Shown here: positions 50,779 through 59,437 of the stretch, piece by piece
Position numbering within the stretch: position 1 is the first letter of the stretch
How the letters are laid out: every line of letters starts with the position of its first letter
From: MGIIa-L3 sp038150305
Lineage (GTDB): Archaea; Thermoplasmatota; Poseidoniia; Poseidoniales; Poseidoniaceae
DNA length: 64,000 nucleotides
NCBI GenBank assembly: GCA_038150305.1
Contig: JAYOTG010000005.1
Location: 40,984 to 104,983 of the forward strand
Direction: 5' to 3'
The notes under the pieces: generated by a model
Databases searched by the model: none
Seen by the model: the letters and a program-made list of their open reading frames with translations, nothing else
Told to the model about the DNA's origin: nothing
Made by a program: the position numbers and the translations under genes

Positions 50779-52848
50779 TCAGAGGCCGTTCTTCTTGCGC
50801 GAATGGTGGTCCGCGTAGTGGTAGATCATCTTCAGCAATCGGAGCCAATGGTCCAAGCCGTCCTTCTTGAAGCGCTCATGGAGCTGCTCGTTCTGCATCA
50901 GGACGTCGCCCCACACGTTGGCGGCGGTGCCCTTGTTGCCCTTGACGGTGGTGAAGGTCTGGTCGGCGGTGCAGTCGAGGAGGTGCTTCCAGACCGCAGC
51001 GGGGTTGACCGCACAGGTAACCTCAACGATGACCTCGTCCATGCGGATGCCGGTCCCGGTCTGCCAGGTGCCCTCACCCATGTCGCCAGCAAAGGGCAGG
51101 CACAGGTCGAGGATGGAGAGACCCGTGACGGGGTCAGCACCGGTCAGCTCGGTGAAGGCTTCACGCATGCGCGAGCGGTCGGCGCCGCGCTGCCCGGTGA
51201 GCATGCGCATCTGGTCGATGCTGTTGGGCACGAGGAAGCGGATGTCCGTGTAGTAGACGAGCGGCTGCTCGCGGCCTTCAACAGAGAAGAGGCCGGCGTA
51301 AGGCGCCGAGCCCTCTGCAGCCTTGGACTGCACCGTCTCGAGCGGGAAGACCGTCTTCATGGCGTTCATGGTCACGGACTGGATGATCCGGGTCATGAGG
51401 CGGCGTGGGGCTTCGCTGACCTCGTTGAAGGTGTCTTGGTACTCCTTCAGGCTGAGCAGTTCGTACCCGCGCACGGCCAAGAGCGAGTGCACCACCGGAC
51501 CGGTCTGGACCTTGATGCCTTGACCGTCTCCGGCGTTGAAGGTGGCCTTGGACACCCAGCGCATGCCGCGAGCGGTCGCGCTCGGGGTGATCTCGTCGGC
51601 GTAGGCGCTGATGCGGCGCGACATGCGGTTCTCGAAGTCCGCCTGGTCAAGCTTGGTGAACACCGTGGAGCCGTAGTTGACCTTGACCGCGTGGTCGGCC
51701 ACTTGGCTGGCGCTGACGCAAGCCAGCAGGTTGGACTGGTCCTGCGGGTAGATGATGAGACGGCGGCGCTGGTTGCCTTCGCCGAGGCTGCCAATGGCGG
51801 GGTCGGTCAAGAGGTAACCGAGCGTCGCACAGTACTCGAAGATGCGACCGTAGCGGTCCTCGTCGCTGGCACGCTGAATCCACTCGTCGAGGCCGGGCTC
51901 GACCATGTGCATCTCCAGAGGCACAAGGTCGGTACCCGAGCCGAACATCTGGCGGACCATGGGCGAGGACATCATGCCCATCAACGAGTAGAGCGAAGTC
52001 TTGCCCGAGGTCAGGAAGATGTCGGTGATGCCTTCTTCGCCGAAGGACTCGCGGCGGTCGGGCATGTTCACGAGGAGGTTGAACGACGACGGCGTGTCGC
52101 GGCTGCCGTTCACGGCGGGCCAAATCCAGTCGAACGGACGGGTGAGGATGTACCCGTTGGCGTCCTTGCCGAAACCAGCAGGAGAGTAGCGCACCCAACC
52201 CAAGCGGTTGTTGTAGGTCACGTTGCGGTGCATGAGCGAGGGGTAAAACACGCGCTCAGCGGGGTCGGAACCGGGCACAACGCCGCGATGACCGAGCCCC
52301 CACAGCACGGGGTCCCACTCGGGCCAGCCGTCCTTGGTCGGCTGGAAGAACATGTGGTCGTCGCTGGGCAAGTCGAAATCCTGGGGGCCTCGGACGCTGT
52401 ATGCGGATCCCATACGGGCTTCGTCGCCGGTGGAACAGAAGACGAAGGTCTGCGTGGTCGCGACCGTGCTGGGCGTCCACATGTTCGCGTTCATGATGGT
52501 CTTCTGCTTCATCCAGTCCGAGGTGCTCTTGAGGTCACGCTCGTAGCGGAAACGCTCGGCCTCGATCCAGCTGGAACCAAGGATGATGTTGGTGTTGACC
52601 AAGCTCGCCTTGCCCTTTCCGATGTAGCGGGTGCGGGGGTCAGCACGGGTCATGTCGGAGTCCATCTGCGGCATCCATGGCCCTTCTTGGGGCACGTAGC
52701 GGAGGAAGTCCTCGTGGTCGAAGACGTGCCCTTCCGCGACTTCCATGGTGCGGGTGATCTTCTGGGTCAAGTCCACGTAGGACTCCATGGGCTGGACGCG
52801 GCGGTGCTCTTGGAGGTGAGCGTCAGAAATCGTTCGGTGTTCCCACAT
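50779..52848 (-). CDS. Large hypothetical cytoplasmic protein
   Basis: 689 residues, no family recognised. No signal peptide or membrane helix is seen. It has a long, mixed alpha/beta sequence rich in Met and aromatic residues in the N-terminal half (YIGKGKASLVNTNIILGSS, MNANMWTPSTVATTQT) and helical in the C-terminal half (RIIQSVTMNAMKTVFPLET). GITDIFLTSGKTSLYSLMG has a Gly-Lys-Thr but not a P-loop spacing. It is followed (upstream on this strand) by a small membrane protein 9 bp away, so the two are probably expressed together. Good codon structure and a clear antisense-biased frame support it as real. Confidence 0.75.
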   Translation of the reverse strand: MWEHRTISDAHLQEHRRVQPMESYVDLTQKITRTMEVAEGHVFDHEDFLRYVPQEGPWMPQMDSDMTRADPRTRYIGKGKASLVNTNIILGSSWIEAERFRYERDLKSTSDWMKQKTIMNANMWTPSTVATTQTFVFCSTGDEARMGSAYSVRGPQDFDLPSDDHMFFQPTKDGWPEWDPVLWGLGHRGVVPGSDPAERVFYPSLMHRNVTYNNRLGWVRYSPAGFGKDANGYILTRPFDWIWPAVNGSRDTPSSFNLLVNMPDRRESFGEEGITDIFLTSGKTSLYSLMGMMSSPMVRQMFGSGTDLVPLEMHMVEPGLDEWIQRASDEDRYGRIFEYCATLGYLLTDPAIGSLGEGNQRRRLIIYPQDQSNLLACVSASQVADHAVKVNYGSTVFTKLDQADFENRMSRRISAYADEITPSATARGMRWVSKATFNAGDGQGIKVQTGPVVHSLLAVRGYELLSLKEYQDTFNEVSEAPRRLMTRIIQSVTMNAMKTVFPLETVQSKAAEGSAPYAGLFSVEGREQPLVYYTDIRFLVPNSIDQMRMLTGQRGADRSRMREAFTELTGADPVTGLSILDLCLPFAGDMGEGTWQTGTGIRMDEVIVEVTCAVNPAAVWKHLLDCTADQTFTTVKGNKGTAANVWGDVLMQNEQLHERFKKDGLDHWLRLLKMIYHYADHHSRKKNGL

Positions 52849-52857
52849 GGTCTTCCC

Positions 52858-53073
52858 TCAGTGCTTGTTCATGGTGTCGGGGTCTTCCCCGTCATCGCCG
52901 GAGGACGAGCCGCCAGGCATTGGAATCCAACCCAGCACCATCGCTGCAATCAGCGTCTGGAGCAGGCCAAGAAGGATCTGAACGAGGTCGAAGGCACCGC
53001 CTTCGCCGAAGCCAAATCCGAGGACGAAAAACGCAAGGCCCATCGCGAACATCACCAACGGGAAGGTCTTCAT
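52858..53073 (-). CDS. Small membrane protein, two predicted helices
   Basis: About 71 residues: MKTFPLVMFAMGLAFFVLGF begins the first helix, and QILLGLLQTLIAAMVLGWI forms the second. It ends in a Gly/Ser/Asp-rich tail. The start at 53073 places the ATG before the first helix; an upstream ATG at 53139 would add a charged stretch. It lies between the 689-residue gene and the coiled-coil gene on the same strand. No family recognised. Confidence 0.6.
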   Translation of the reverse strand: MKTFPLVMFAMGLAFFVLGFGFGEGGAFDLVQILLGLLQTLIAAMVLGWIPMPGGSSSGDDGEDPDTMNKH

Positions 53074-53167
53074 GATGCTCACCCCAGGGCTTAGGCCTTG
53101 AAGGCTCCTCCTGTCGCCTGCATTTAGGCGTTCGCTCAATCTATGGAGAAAGGAACCTCAACGTGGC

Positions 53168-54424
53168 TCAGAATTTGCGGTCGATGTTGGCCGGTGTGTC
53201 GTCACCGCCGCCCGCTGGACCGTAGCGGTCGGCCATGCTCCGACGTGGCGCAGGAGCGGGTTCAGGCTCGGGTTCGGGTTCGGGTTCCTCTTCCACGTCC
53301 TCAGCGGCCGTCATTTCGTCCAAATCTGGCGCGGGTGGAAGGTCGATGGAAGGCTCATCCTCGACCTCGTCTTCCTCGGGCTCTGAAGCGACAAAGTTGC
53401 CCGTGGCCAAGGCCTCATCAGCGGCTGCAAGTTGAGCCTGCAATTCAGCACGGCGTGCGGCACGAACCTCGGGTGGGTCGACGGTAAATTCGCAGACCTT
53501 CTTGATCGGGTCGCCAGCGCTCAATTCACCGGTGTACTCGCGAACGTCGTCGCCAGCGTTGATGATGACGGAAAAGCGGGTTGGGTCACGTGAGCGGCGC
53601 TTGGCGTGCTTCTTGTAGTGGTGCACGTAGACTTGGTACACACCACCCGGCGCAATGCCTTGGGGCCACACCACGTTTTCGACGGGCCGGCGCGTGTCGG
53701 GCTTGACGTTGGCGTCAACGTCCAGAACACCGCCACATGGCGATTCCTTGGCCCCGCCGTGGATGCGCTCCCCTGAGGGGCACACGACGTGGAGGTCAAG
53801 GTCGTTGAAATTGTTCCACATCAGGGAGATTTGCACGTCGCTGGTCGAGGCACCTTCACGCTCAAGACGAGCGCGGAGTTCAGATGCGGAGCGTTCAGCA
53901 GCGGCACGAGCCTCCATTTCGGCCTGCGCGCGGGCGGCCTCGACCTCGGCTTGGCGCTGCGTTTCGATCTCTGCAAGTTCCGCTTGTCGAGCGGCTTCCC
54001 GCATCTCGGCCAAGCGCGCCTCTTCTTCCTCGCGGGCAGCGCGAAGACGGGCTTCCTCTTCGGCTTCCCGCTTGAGGCGTTCCTCTTCCGCCCTGCGTGC
54101 TTCGGCTTCTTCCATCCGGCGGCGGGCGTCTTCCTCCTTCCGGCGGGCTTCTTCTTCACGCTGCAGGCGTGCTGCGCTTCGCGCCCGCTGACGGGCATCA
54201 TCGGCTTCGAAGCGGCGCCGTTGGCTCTGGATTTTCGCGAGCTGGCGGTCAAACTCCGCGCGAGGCGTGGTGAAGTCGGCACCGGCCACGCGCGAACCGA
54301 GACCCTCAGCGACCATGCCTTGGCGCAGGTCAATGCGAGAATCGCGCCGCAGCACCAAGCGGAGCACGCCGAAACTGAAGGCGCCAGCAAGGGCGCCGGT
54401 GAGGGCAATGCTCAGCGGGTCCAT
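53168..54424 (-). CDS. Membrane-anchored coiled-coil protein with YfaP/DUF2135-like domain
   Basis: About 418 residues. An N-terminal helix (MDPLSIALTGALAGAFSFGV) anchors it. A long Glu/Arg/Ala coiled coil follows (about residues 60-200). The globular domain has SLMWNNFNDLDLHVVCPSGE, then CGGVLDVDANVK and PGGVYQVYVHHYK, a pattern like the DUF2135/YfaP beta-sandwich. The C-terminus is Glu/Pro-rich and disordered. The start at 54424 is used. Divergent from the ADH synthase gene. Function is unknown; it may bind a partner from the two genes beside it. Confidence 0.7.
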   Translation of the reverse strand: MDPLSIALTGALAGAFSFGVLRLVLRRDSRIDLRQGMVAEGLGSRVAGADFTTPRAEFDRQLAKIQSQRRRFEADDARQRARSAARLQREEEARRKEEDARRRMEEAEARRAEEERLKREAEEEARLRAAREEEEARLAEMREAARQAELAEIETQRQAEVEAARAQAEMEARAAAERSASELRARLEREGASTSDVQISLMWNNFNDLDLHVVCPSGERIHGGAKESPCGGVLDVDANVKPDTRRPVENVVWPQGIAPGGVYQVYVHHYKKHAKRRSRDPTRFSVIINAGDDVREYTGELSAGDPIKKVCEFTVDPPEVRAARRAELQAQLAAADEALATGNFVASEPEEDEVEDEPSIDLPPAPDLDEMTAAEDVEEEPEPEPEPEPAPAPRRSMADRYGPAGGGDDTPANIDRKF

Positions 54425-54521
54425 GTTGCAAGGCAGAACGAGGTCGGTCTTGACCGTATCGCCCAACCCTCTCGCCTTGGTACGAGCAAAGATTGACGGC
54501 CAAAGGCGAGGACAGGGTCAC

Positions 54522-55322
54522 ATGAGCGGAGGCCGGACGGGCTTGGAGGCCCTGTTGCCAAATGGCCGGGGCGTTTGGGTCCCCATCGACCATGGTGCAT
54601 CCGATTGGCCGGTGCCCGGATTGCAAGACATCGACGGTCTCGTCGCTGCCCTGAGCGAAGGCGGAGCCGACGCCGTTGTGGCTCAGAAAGGCCTCATCAG
54701 CCATCTTCTCCGTACTGGCGAGGCCCCTGCCATCGGCCTCGTGGCTCACCTCTCCGTGTCCACACGCCACGGCGGTGCTGACGCTGGCGAGAAAGTCAGC
54801 GTCGGCGACGTCGAGGAAGTGCTGGCTCGTGGCGCGCACGCCGTCAGCGCGCAAGTCAACATGGGTACGCCGGGCGAAGGCCGAATGATCGAACGCCTTG
54901 GAGCCATCACTGGCGATGCCCATCGAGCAGGGGTGCCGACCCTCGGAATGGTCTACGCCCGTGGCTCGAACCTTGCGCCCATGGCCGATGACCCCACCAA
55001 CGGCCAAGCCCATGCCGTTCGCTTGGCCTTTGAGCTCGGTTGCAACGTCGCCAAAGCCCCATGGAGCGGTTCCGTGGAGGCCTTCCGACACGTCACCTCT
55101 GCTGCGCCCATCCCCGTCTTGGTCGCCGGTGGACCGCGCAACGACGACGACATGGCGCTCCTTCAGATGATCAGCGGCGCCATGGAAGCCGGCGCTGCGG
55201 GGGTGTGCATGGGCCGGCAAATCTTCGCCCATCCTGACCCCGCCAAGCTGGTACGCGCCATCCACGCCATCGTGCATCAAGGCGCCACCCCTGGAGAGGC
55301 AGCACACCACCTCGAGGCCTGA
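54522..55322 (+). CDS. aroA': 2-amino-3,7-dideoxy-D-threo-hept-6-ulosonate synthase (ADH synthase)
   Basis: A DeoC/FBA class I-like aldolase that joins L-aspartate semialdehyde and a 6-deoxy-ketofructose phosphate to make ADH, the archaeal entry to aromatic amino acids. VWVPIDHGASDWPVPGLQDI opens the barrel; AVSAQVNMGTPGEGRMI, LGMVYARGSN, and CNVAKAPWSGS (Schiff-base Lys) are family motifs. PVLVAGGPRNDDDMALLQM is the phosphate-binding loop. It starts at 54522, and its stop is followed 2 bp later by the next gene (TGAACATG). Confidence 0.92.
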   Translation: MSGGRTGLEALLPNGRGVWVPIDHGASDWPVPGLQDIDGLVAALSEGGADAVVAQKGLISHLLRTGEAPAIGLVAHLSVSTRHGGADAGEKVSVGDVEEVLARGAHAVSAQVNMGTPGEGRMIERLGAITGDAHRAGVPTLGMVYARGSNLAPMADDPTNGQAHAVRLAFELGCNVAKAPWSGSVEAFRHVTSAAPIPVLVAGGPRNDDDMALLQMISGAMEAGAAGVCMGRQIFAHPDPAKLVRAIHAIVHQGATPGEAAHHLEA

Positions 55323-55324
55323 AC

Positions 55325-56344
55325 ATGGAAATCTGGTCCGTGGGGTGGAGCGAAGCGGCCTCGGCACGCGAGAGCGTCGCCCGCTGCCTCAGCCTTGACG
55401 CAAGACCCATCACAGACGCTCCCAAACCCGTCGTGAACATCACCGGAGGGCATGACGAAGCCATCGGCGCCGTCCACGTGCACATCGCTTCAGAAGCCGA
55501 CCAGCAAGAAGCGCTCTCGCACGTCGGGCTGGTCGAATGGATCGTCCTGAGTTTCGACGATTGGTCCATGATTCCAGTCGAAAATGTGGTGGCCGCAGCC
55601 CAAGGCAGCCCGACGAAGGTCGCGGCCGTGGTGAACACGCCTCAGAGCATTGCAGGAGCGGCTTTTGCCCTTGACACCGGCGTGGATGCGGTGGCCATTT
55701 CACCCACGACGACGTTGCTCGACGCCGCCGAAGCCATGCGGGCATCGAGGCTTGAACGGGACGAAGAACGGACGGTTCCAAAGGCCACGCAGGCCCACAG
55801 TGCGCTGGGCACCTCCACCGTCACAGAGGTCACCTCCTTCGGGCTTGGCGACCGGGTCTGTGTGGATCTGGCGGGGCTGCTCGCACCAGGCGAAGGCATG
55901 CTGCTGGGTTCGACCGCCGGCATGATGGCGTTGATCCACGGCGAGACCGTCCCTTCCGCCTTTGTCCCGACCCGCCCGTTTCGGATCAACGCAGGCGCCG
56001 TCCACCAATACGCACTGCTTTCGGACGGATCCACGTGTTACCTCAGCGAACTCACGCCAGGCGATGAGGTGTTGATCACCGATGCTGAAGGCAACACGAG
56101 AGCATTGCATGTTGGGCGATTAAAGATCGAGCGCCGACCGCTCATTTCCGTCCTCTTTTCGAATCAGAAAGGTCAAGAGGGTCGTGTGCTCTTGCAAAAC
56201 GCAGAAACCGTTCGAGTTGTCGACGCTCGTGGAACCCCAGTGTCCGTGACCGCTTTGGAAACAGGCATGCGTCTGATCAGCCGGTCAGACGCCACGGGGC
56301 GCCACGTGGGTCAGCCCATCGAATCGGAGGTCACGGAGCACTGA
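55325..56344 (+). CDS. aroB': 3-dehydroquinate synthase II (archaeal type)
   Basis: Converts ADH to 3-dehydroquinate with NAD-dependent deamination and cyclisation. Family blocks include VGLVEWIVLSFDDWSMIPVEN and TSFGLGDRVCVDLAGLLAPGEGMLLGS, followed by FVPTRPFRINAGAVHQYAL. SVLFSNQKGQEGRVLLQNAETVRV begins the C-terminal domain. Length 339 is usual. The start ATG is 2 bp after the ADH synthase stop, and the next gene is also 2 bp away (same TGAACATGG junction), so the three are tightly coupled. Confidence 0.93.
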   Translation: MEIWSVGWSEAASARESVARCLSLDARPITDAPKPVVNITGGHDEAIGAVHVHIASEADQQEALSHVGLVEWIVLSFDDWSMIPVENVVAAAQGSPTKVAAVVNTPQSIAGAAFALDTGVDAVAISPTTTLLDAAEAMRASRLERDEERTVPKATQAHSALGTSTVTEVTSFGLGDRVCVDLAGLLAPGEGMLLGSTAGMMALIHGETVPSAFVPTRPFRINAGAVHQYALLSDGSTCYLSELTPGDEVLITDAEGNTRALHVGRLKIERRPLISVLFSNQKGQEGRVLLQNAETVRVVDARGTPVSVTALETGMRLISRSDATGRHVGQPIESEVTEH

Positions 56345-56346
56345 AC

Positions 56347-57207
56347 ATGGCGGTCATCGGAGCAGGCAGCGCCAACGGCGCATGCAGCTTGATTCACGCC
56401 GCCGGCATCGGGTACGGGGCAAGCCTCGGCCTCGACCTGCCCGTGAACGTTCGGTTGCTGGACGCACCACCACGGCGTGAGGTTGAGGACCCAGATGGCC
56501 TCCTTGAGGCGGTCCTCAACGCGTGGACGGACGCGGGCCATCCCGCTCCTCAGGGAGCATTTCACTGGGCCGTTCGCTCAAGCATCCCCCCTCGACAGGG
56601 GCTGAAATCGTCTGCAGCCGTGTCCATCGCAGGCCTCCGTGCCCTTGCTGATGCCACGGGCACAGACATGGCCACCCCCGCCTTGGTGGAACTCGCGGGT
56701 GCGGCTCAATTGGCCGCCGGCGTGTCCGTGACCGGGGCCTACGACGACGCATGGGCAGCGGCCGAGCCAGGTTGGCGCGTGGTCGATGTTGGGGCAACAT
56801 CGGCCGAGGAGCGGGTCGTCATGGAAGGCGAGGGCCTAAGCCCGGAGGAGTGGAAAGTGCTGATCCTCACTGGACCTGAACGTGGGCAGCACCCACCCAT
56901 GGAGGCGTTCACGCCACATGCTTCACACTTCCAGCATGCGCTCTCCGCGTTACAAGAGGGTCGACCGTTGGTGGCGCTGACCCAAAACGGGCGTGGCGTG
57001 GTGGCCGCGACACAAGACCATCTAGGCCGCCAACTCGCCAACCACGCCTTTGTGAACGGCGGTCGAGCCGCCGGCATCACGGGCTCAGGGCCCGCCATCG
57101 TCATCGTGGTGCCTGCAGGCATCGAGCAACCTATTGAGCGGTTGAAGCGACAATACGCGCAGAGGGCCCCGAGCAGGGAACTCATCGAAACGCGGTTTGT
57201 TGGGTGA
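56347..57207 (+). CDS. aroK': Shikimate kinase, archaeal GHMP type
   Basis: A GHMP-family kinase that replaces the bacterial AroK in phosphorylating shikimate. AGSANGACSLIHAAGIGYGA is the archaeal shikimate-kinase N-terminus. SIPPRQGLKSSAAVSIA is the GHMP ATP-binding motif (P-x-x-x-G-L-x-S-S-A). GVSVTGAYDDAWAAAEPG and GRAAGITGSGPAIVIVV match the later motifs 2 and 3. 286 residues. It is the last plus-strand gene before the rhodopsin gene interrupts the cluster. Confidence 0.92.
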   Translation: MAVIGAGSANGACSLIHAAGIGYGASLGLDLPVNVRLLDAPPRREVEDPDGLLEAVLNAWTDAGHPAPQGAFHWAVRSSIPPRQGLKSSAAVSIAGLRALADATGTDMATPALVELAGAAQLAAGVSVTGAYDDAWAAAEPGWRVVDVGATSAEERVVMEGEGLSPEEWKVLILTGPERGQHPPMEAFTPHASHFQHALSALQEGRPLVALTQNGRGVVAATQDHLGRQLANHAFVNGGRAAGITGSGPAIVIVVPAGIEQPIERLKRQYAQRAPSRELIETRFVG

Positions 57208-57251
57208 GAAAAAGGGGGGAGCGACGGCGCCCCGCAGGACGCCGCCGCTCG
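57207..57251 (-). terminator. Hairpin with T-run, rhodopsin terminator candidate
   Basis: On the minus strand an imperfect stem (AGCGGCGGCG pairing with CGCCGTCGCT) is followed by CCCCCCTTTTTC. It lies about 50 bp beyond the rhodopsin stop and just beyond the convergent aroK' stop. The T-run is only on the rhodopsin strand. Confidence 0.5.
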
Positions 57252-57300
57252 GCCAAGGCAAGGTGCCTTAGGGTGCAGCTGTCTGGTGTGGAGACCTGCT

Positions 57301-58167
57301 TCAGGCCATTGCGGCCGTGGCCTTCTTCGCGCCCATCCAGGCGACGACACCGAAGCCGATCTTGTTGATCATGTCCGCGATGTTGTAGAGGACACCCATG
57401 ACTTCCTCGCTGCCGAGGTCGTAGGTGTTCTCGTTGAAGAGGTAACCAACGGGGTAAATGATCCAGCCCACGAGGATGAAGGTGCGCAGAGCGTCGGTGC
57501 TCCACTTCACTTCTTCCTTGATCTTGGAGTCGTCCACGCCGAGGCCACCGAAGAGGCCGAAGGGCAGGCCGGTTGCGACCATGATCATGGCCCATCCCAT
57601 GCCACCGAGGAGGAGGGCAATGGTCTCGTCCATGAGGTTGGCTTCACCGAGGTAACCGAAGCCGATCATGATGACGGCGCCCACGAAGCAGATGCCCGTG
57701 AAGCCGAGGCCGGCGAAGGTCTTGTCCGTGATGGCGTCCTTACCCACGAGGGAAGGGAACTTGAGGGCCATCAAGGGGACGGTGATGATCCAGTCCATGT
57801 AGCGGTATTCGGTGCTGACGACCTGGGTGTCCACGTACACGCCACGCATGTAGTAGTAGTGGAAGGCCGCAATACCGACGATGAGGGCGGAGATGGTCAT
57901 CGTGGTGCGGTACTCGGGGGCGACGTTGTTGCGCTCGCTCATGAAGAACACGAAGGCAGCACCCATCGAGATGTACCCCACGAAGAACAAGAAGAAGGTC
58001 AACAACTCAAGGGAGTCGTTGCCAGCTCCGTCGCTCAGGAAAGCGGGGAGGCCGGTATCAGCGTCCACGGCCGCGTCCGCAGCAAGTGCGGTGGGGACGA
58101 GAACGGCCAACACGGCCATGGCGGTCAACAGCAGGGCAGTTCGTCGGAGGGTTTTGTTTCCAGACAT
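57301..58167 (-). CDS. Proteorhodopsin-type light-driven ion pump with Lys at the donor position
   Basis: 288 residues: signal peptide (about 1-30), then seven helices. Helix C is RYMDWIITVPLMALKF: the Schiff-base counterion is Asp125, Thr129 is kept, and the usual proton-donor Glu is Lys136, a D-T-K motif. The tuning residue (position 105 in proteorhodopsin) is Met133, fitting green absorption. His103 matches the counterion-linked His75. The retinal Lys269 and Asp265 are in IADMINKIGFGV. Proton pumping is likely (a Lys donor is known in Exiguobacterium rhodopsin). The start at 58167 lies about 29 bp from a TATA box. Confidence 0.95.
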   Translation of the reverse strand: MSGNKTLRRTALLLTAMAVLAVLVPTALAADAAVDADTGLPAFLSDGAGNDSLELLTFFLFFVGYISMGAAFVFFMSERNNVAPEYRTTMTISALIVGIAAFHYYYMRGVYVDTQVVSTEYRYMDWIITVPLMALKFPSLVGKDAITDKTFAGLGFTGICFVGAVIMIGFGYLGEANLMDETIALLLGGMGWAMIMVATGLPFGLFGGLGVDDSKIKEEVKWSTDALRTFILVGWIIYPVGYLFNENTYDLGSEEVMGVLYNIADMINKIGFGVVAWMGAKKATAAMA

Positions 58168-58190
58168 TAACAGGCCCACGATTTTTTCAC

Positions 58191-58200
58191 AGATATAAAG
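58191..58200 (-). promoter_or_regulatory. TATA box for the rhodopsin gene
   Basis: The minus strand reads CTTTATATCT, about 29 bp before the ATG, in a locally AT-rich 100-bp stretch. It supports a very short or no leader. GATATACC at 58235-58242 on the plus strand could serve the divergent aroC. Confidence 0.6.
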
Positions 58201-58357
58201 CGGCGTGTCTTTATTCTGGCAAAAATACAGGTTTTGATATACCATGAGGTGGATTCGGATAGGATTTTTACAAAATCAGTAACATGGCAGGTGTTTGCTG
58301 CACCTTGCAACAAAGGCAACGGTTGAAGCCAAGCGTGCCGACGTACCACCGAGTCCC

Positions 58358-59437
58358 ATGCGCATGCGCCTTGGCGAGCAGTTGGCGGTGACCCTCTTTG
58401 GGACCAGCCATGGTCCATGCGTCGGGGCGATGATTGAGGGACTCCCGAGCGGCATCTCCGTTGATCGTGACGCCATTCAGGGCCGGATGGACCGGCGTCG
58501 CCCTGGCGAAGGCATCGGTACAAGGCGCAAGGAATCAGACGTGGTTCGCATTGCCTCAGGCGTCCACGAAGGACGCACCACCGGCCAGCCGATGATGATT
58601 GAAATCGCCAACGCCGACGTCCGCACGAGCGATTACGGCTTCTTGCCCAACCTCCCGCGCCCCGCGCACCAAGACCTCCCGATGCACGTGCGCAGTGAAG
58701 GTCATGCAGATTTGAGCGGCGGCGGATCATCCTCAGCACGATTGACCGCAGGCTTGGTGGCCGCGGGAGCCATCGTCGCTCCGTTGATGGAGCGCTTAGG
58801 CGCCCAGCTGACGGCGCACGTTGGCGCCATTGGACCACACGAAGCACCTCTTCCAAGGCACGGGACGGCCTGGCCCACAGCGTCTGCAGCCCTTGTGCGC
58901 TGCCAAGATGCCGACGTGGCCGAATCCATGCTCAACCATGTCGAGTCCCTCAAAAAGGAGCGCGACAGCATTGGTTCGCGCGTGGATCTCGTCATCAGCG
59001 GTCTCCCGATGGGACTTGGTGAGCCATGGTTCGACGGTCTGGAGCCGGCCCTCGGGCGCGCATTGCTCGCAGTCCCCGGAGCCCGAGCCGTCGAGTTCGG
59101 TCAAGGCACGCAGGCGCTTGCCATGCGTGGTTCAGATCATCATGGCGGCTGGTACCCGACCGACAACGGACCTGAGTTGCGCACGGAGATCGCTGAAGGA
59201 GCGCTCGGCGGCATGGCCTCAGCGGCTGACTTGGTCGTCCGGCTGACGCTGAAGCCGCCTTCGAGCATCCCTCAACCGATGCCAACGGTCGATTTGACCA
59301 CCGGCGAAGCAAGCACCTTGTCGGTCAAAGGCCGACACGACCCGGTGCTTGCCCCCCGAGGCGTCGCGGTGGTGGAAGCCATCGCGGCCTTGGTGGCGAC
59401 TGACCTCGCACTCCGCGGAGGCTACCTGAATGGGTGA
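58358..59437 (+). CDS. aroC: Chorismate synthase
   Basis: An FMN-dependent enzyme that makes chorismate from EPSP. Near the N-terminus is MRLGEQLAVTLFGTSHGPC (family: G-x-x-F-x-V-T-x-x-G-x-S-H-G). RMDRRRPGEGIGTRRKESD and SEGHADLSGGGSSSARLTA are substrate and flavin motifs. The C-terminal stretch GRHDPVLAPRGVAVVEAIAALV matches the family. About 359 residues. ATGs at 58358 and 58364 both fit. Upstream is the rhodopsin gene on the opposite strand; the stop overlaps lysC by 8 bp. Confidence 0.95.
   Translation: MRMRLGEQLAVTLFGTSHGPCVGAMIEGLPSGISVDRDAIQGRMDRRRPGEGIGTRRKESDVVRIASGVHEGRTTGQPMMIEIANADVRTSDYGFLPNLPRPAHQDLPMHVRSEGHADLSGGGSSSARLTAGLVAAGAIVAPLMERLGAQLTAHVGAIGPHEAPLPRHGTAWPTASAALVRCQDADVAESMLNHVESLKKERDSIGSRVDLVISGLPMGLGEPWFDGLEPALGRALLAVPGARAVEFGQGTQALAMRGSDHHGGWYPTDNGPELRTEIAEGALGGMASAADLVVRLTLKPPSSIPQPMPTVDLTTGEASTLSVKGRHDPVLAPRGVAVVEAIAALVATDLALRGGYLNG

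Noticed and set aside
50680..53094. A stop-free plus-strand frame of about 800 codons opposite the 689-residue gene
   Set aside because: Its translation is rich in Val, His, Gly and Arg like other antisense frames here. The minus-strand gene has better amino-acid composition and neighbours in the same orientation.
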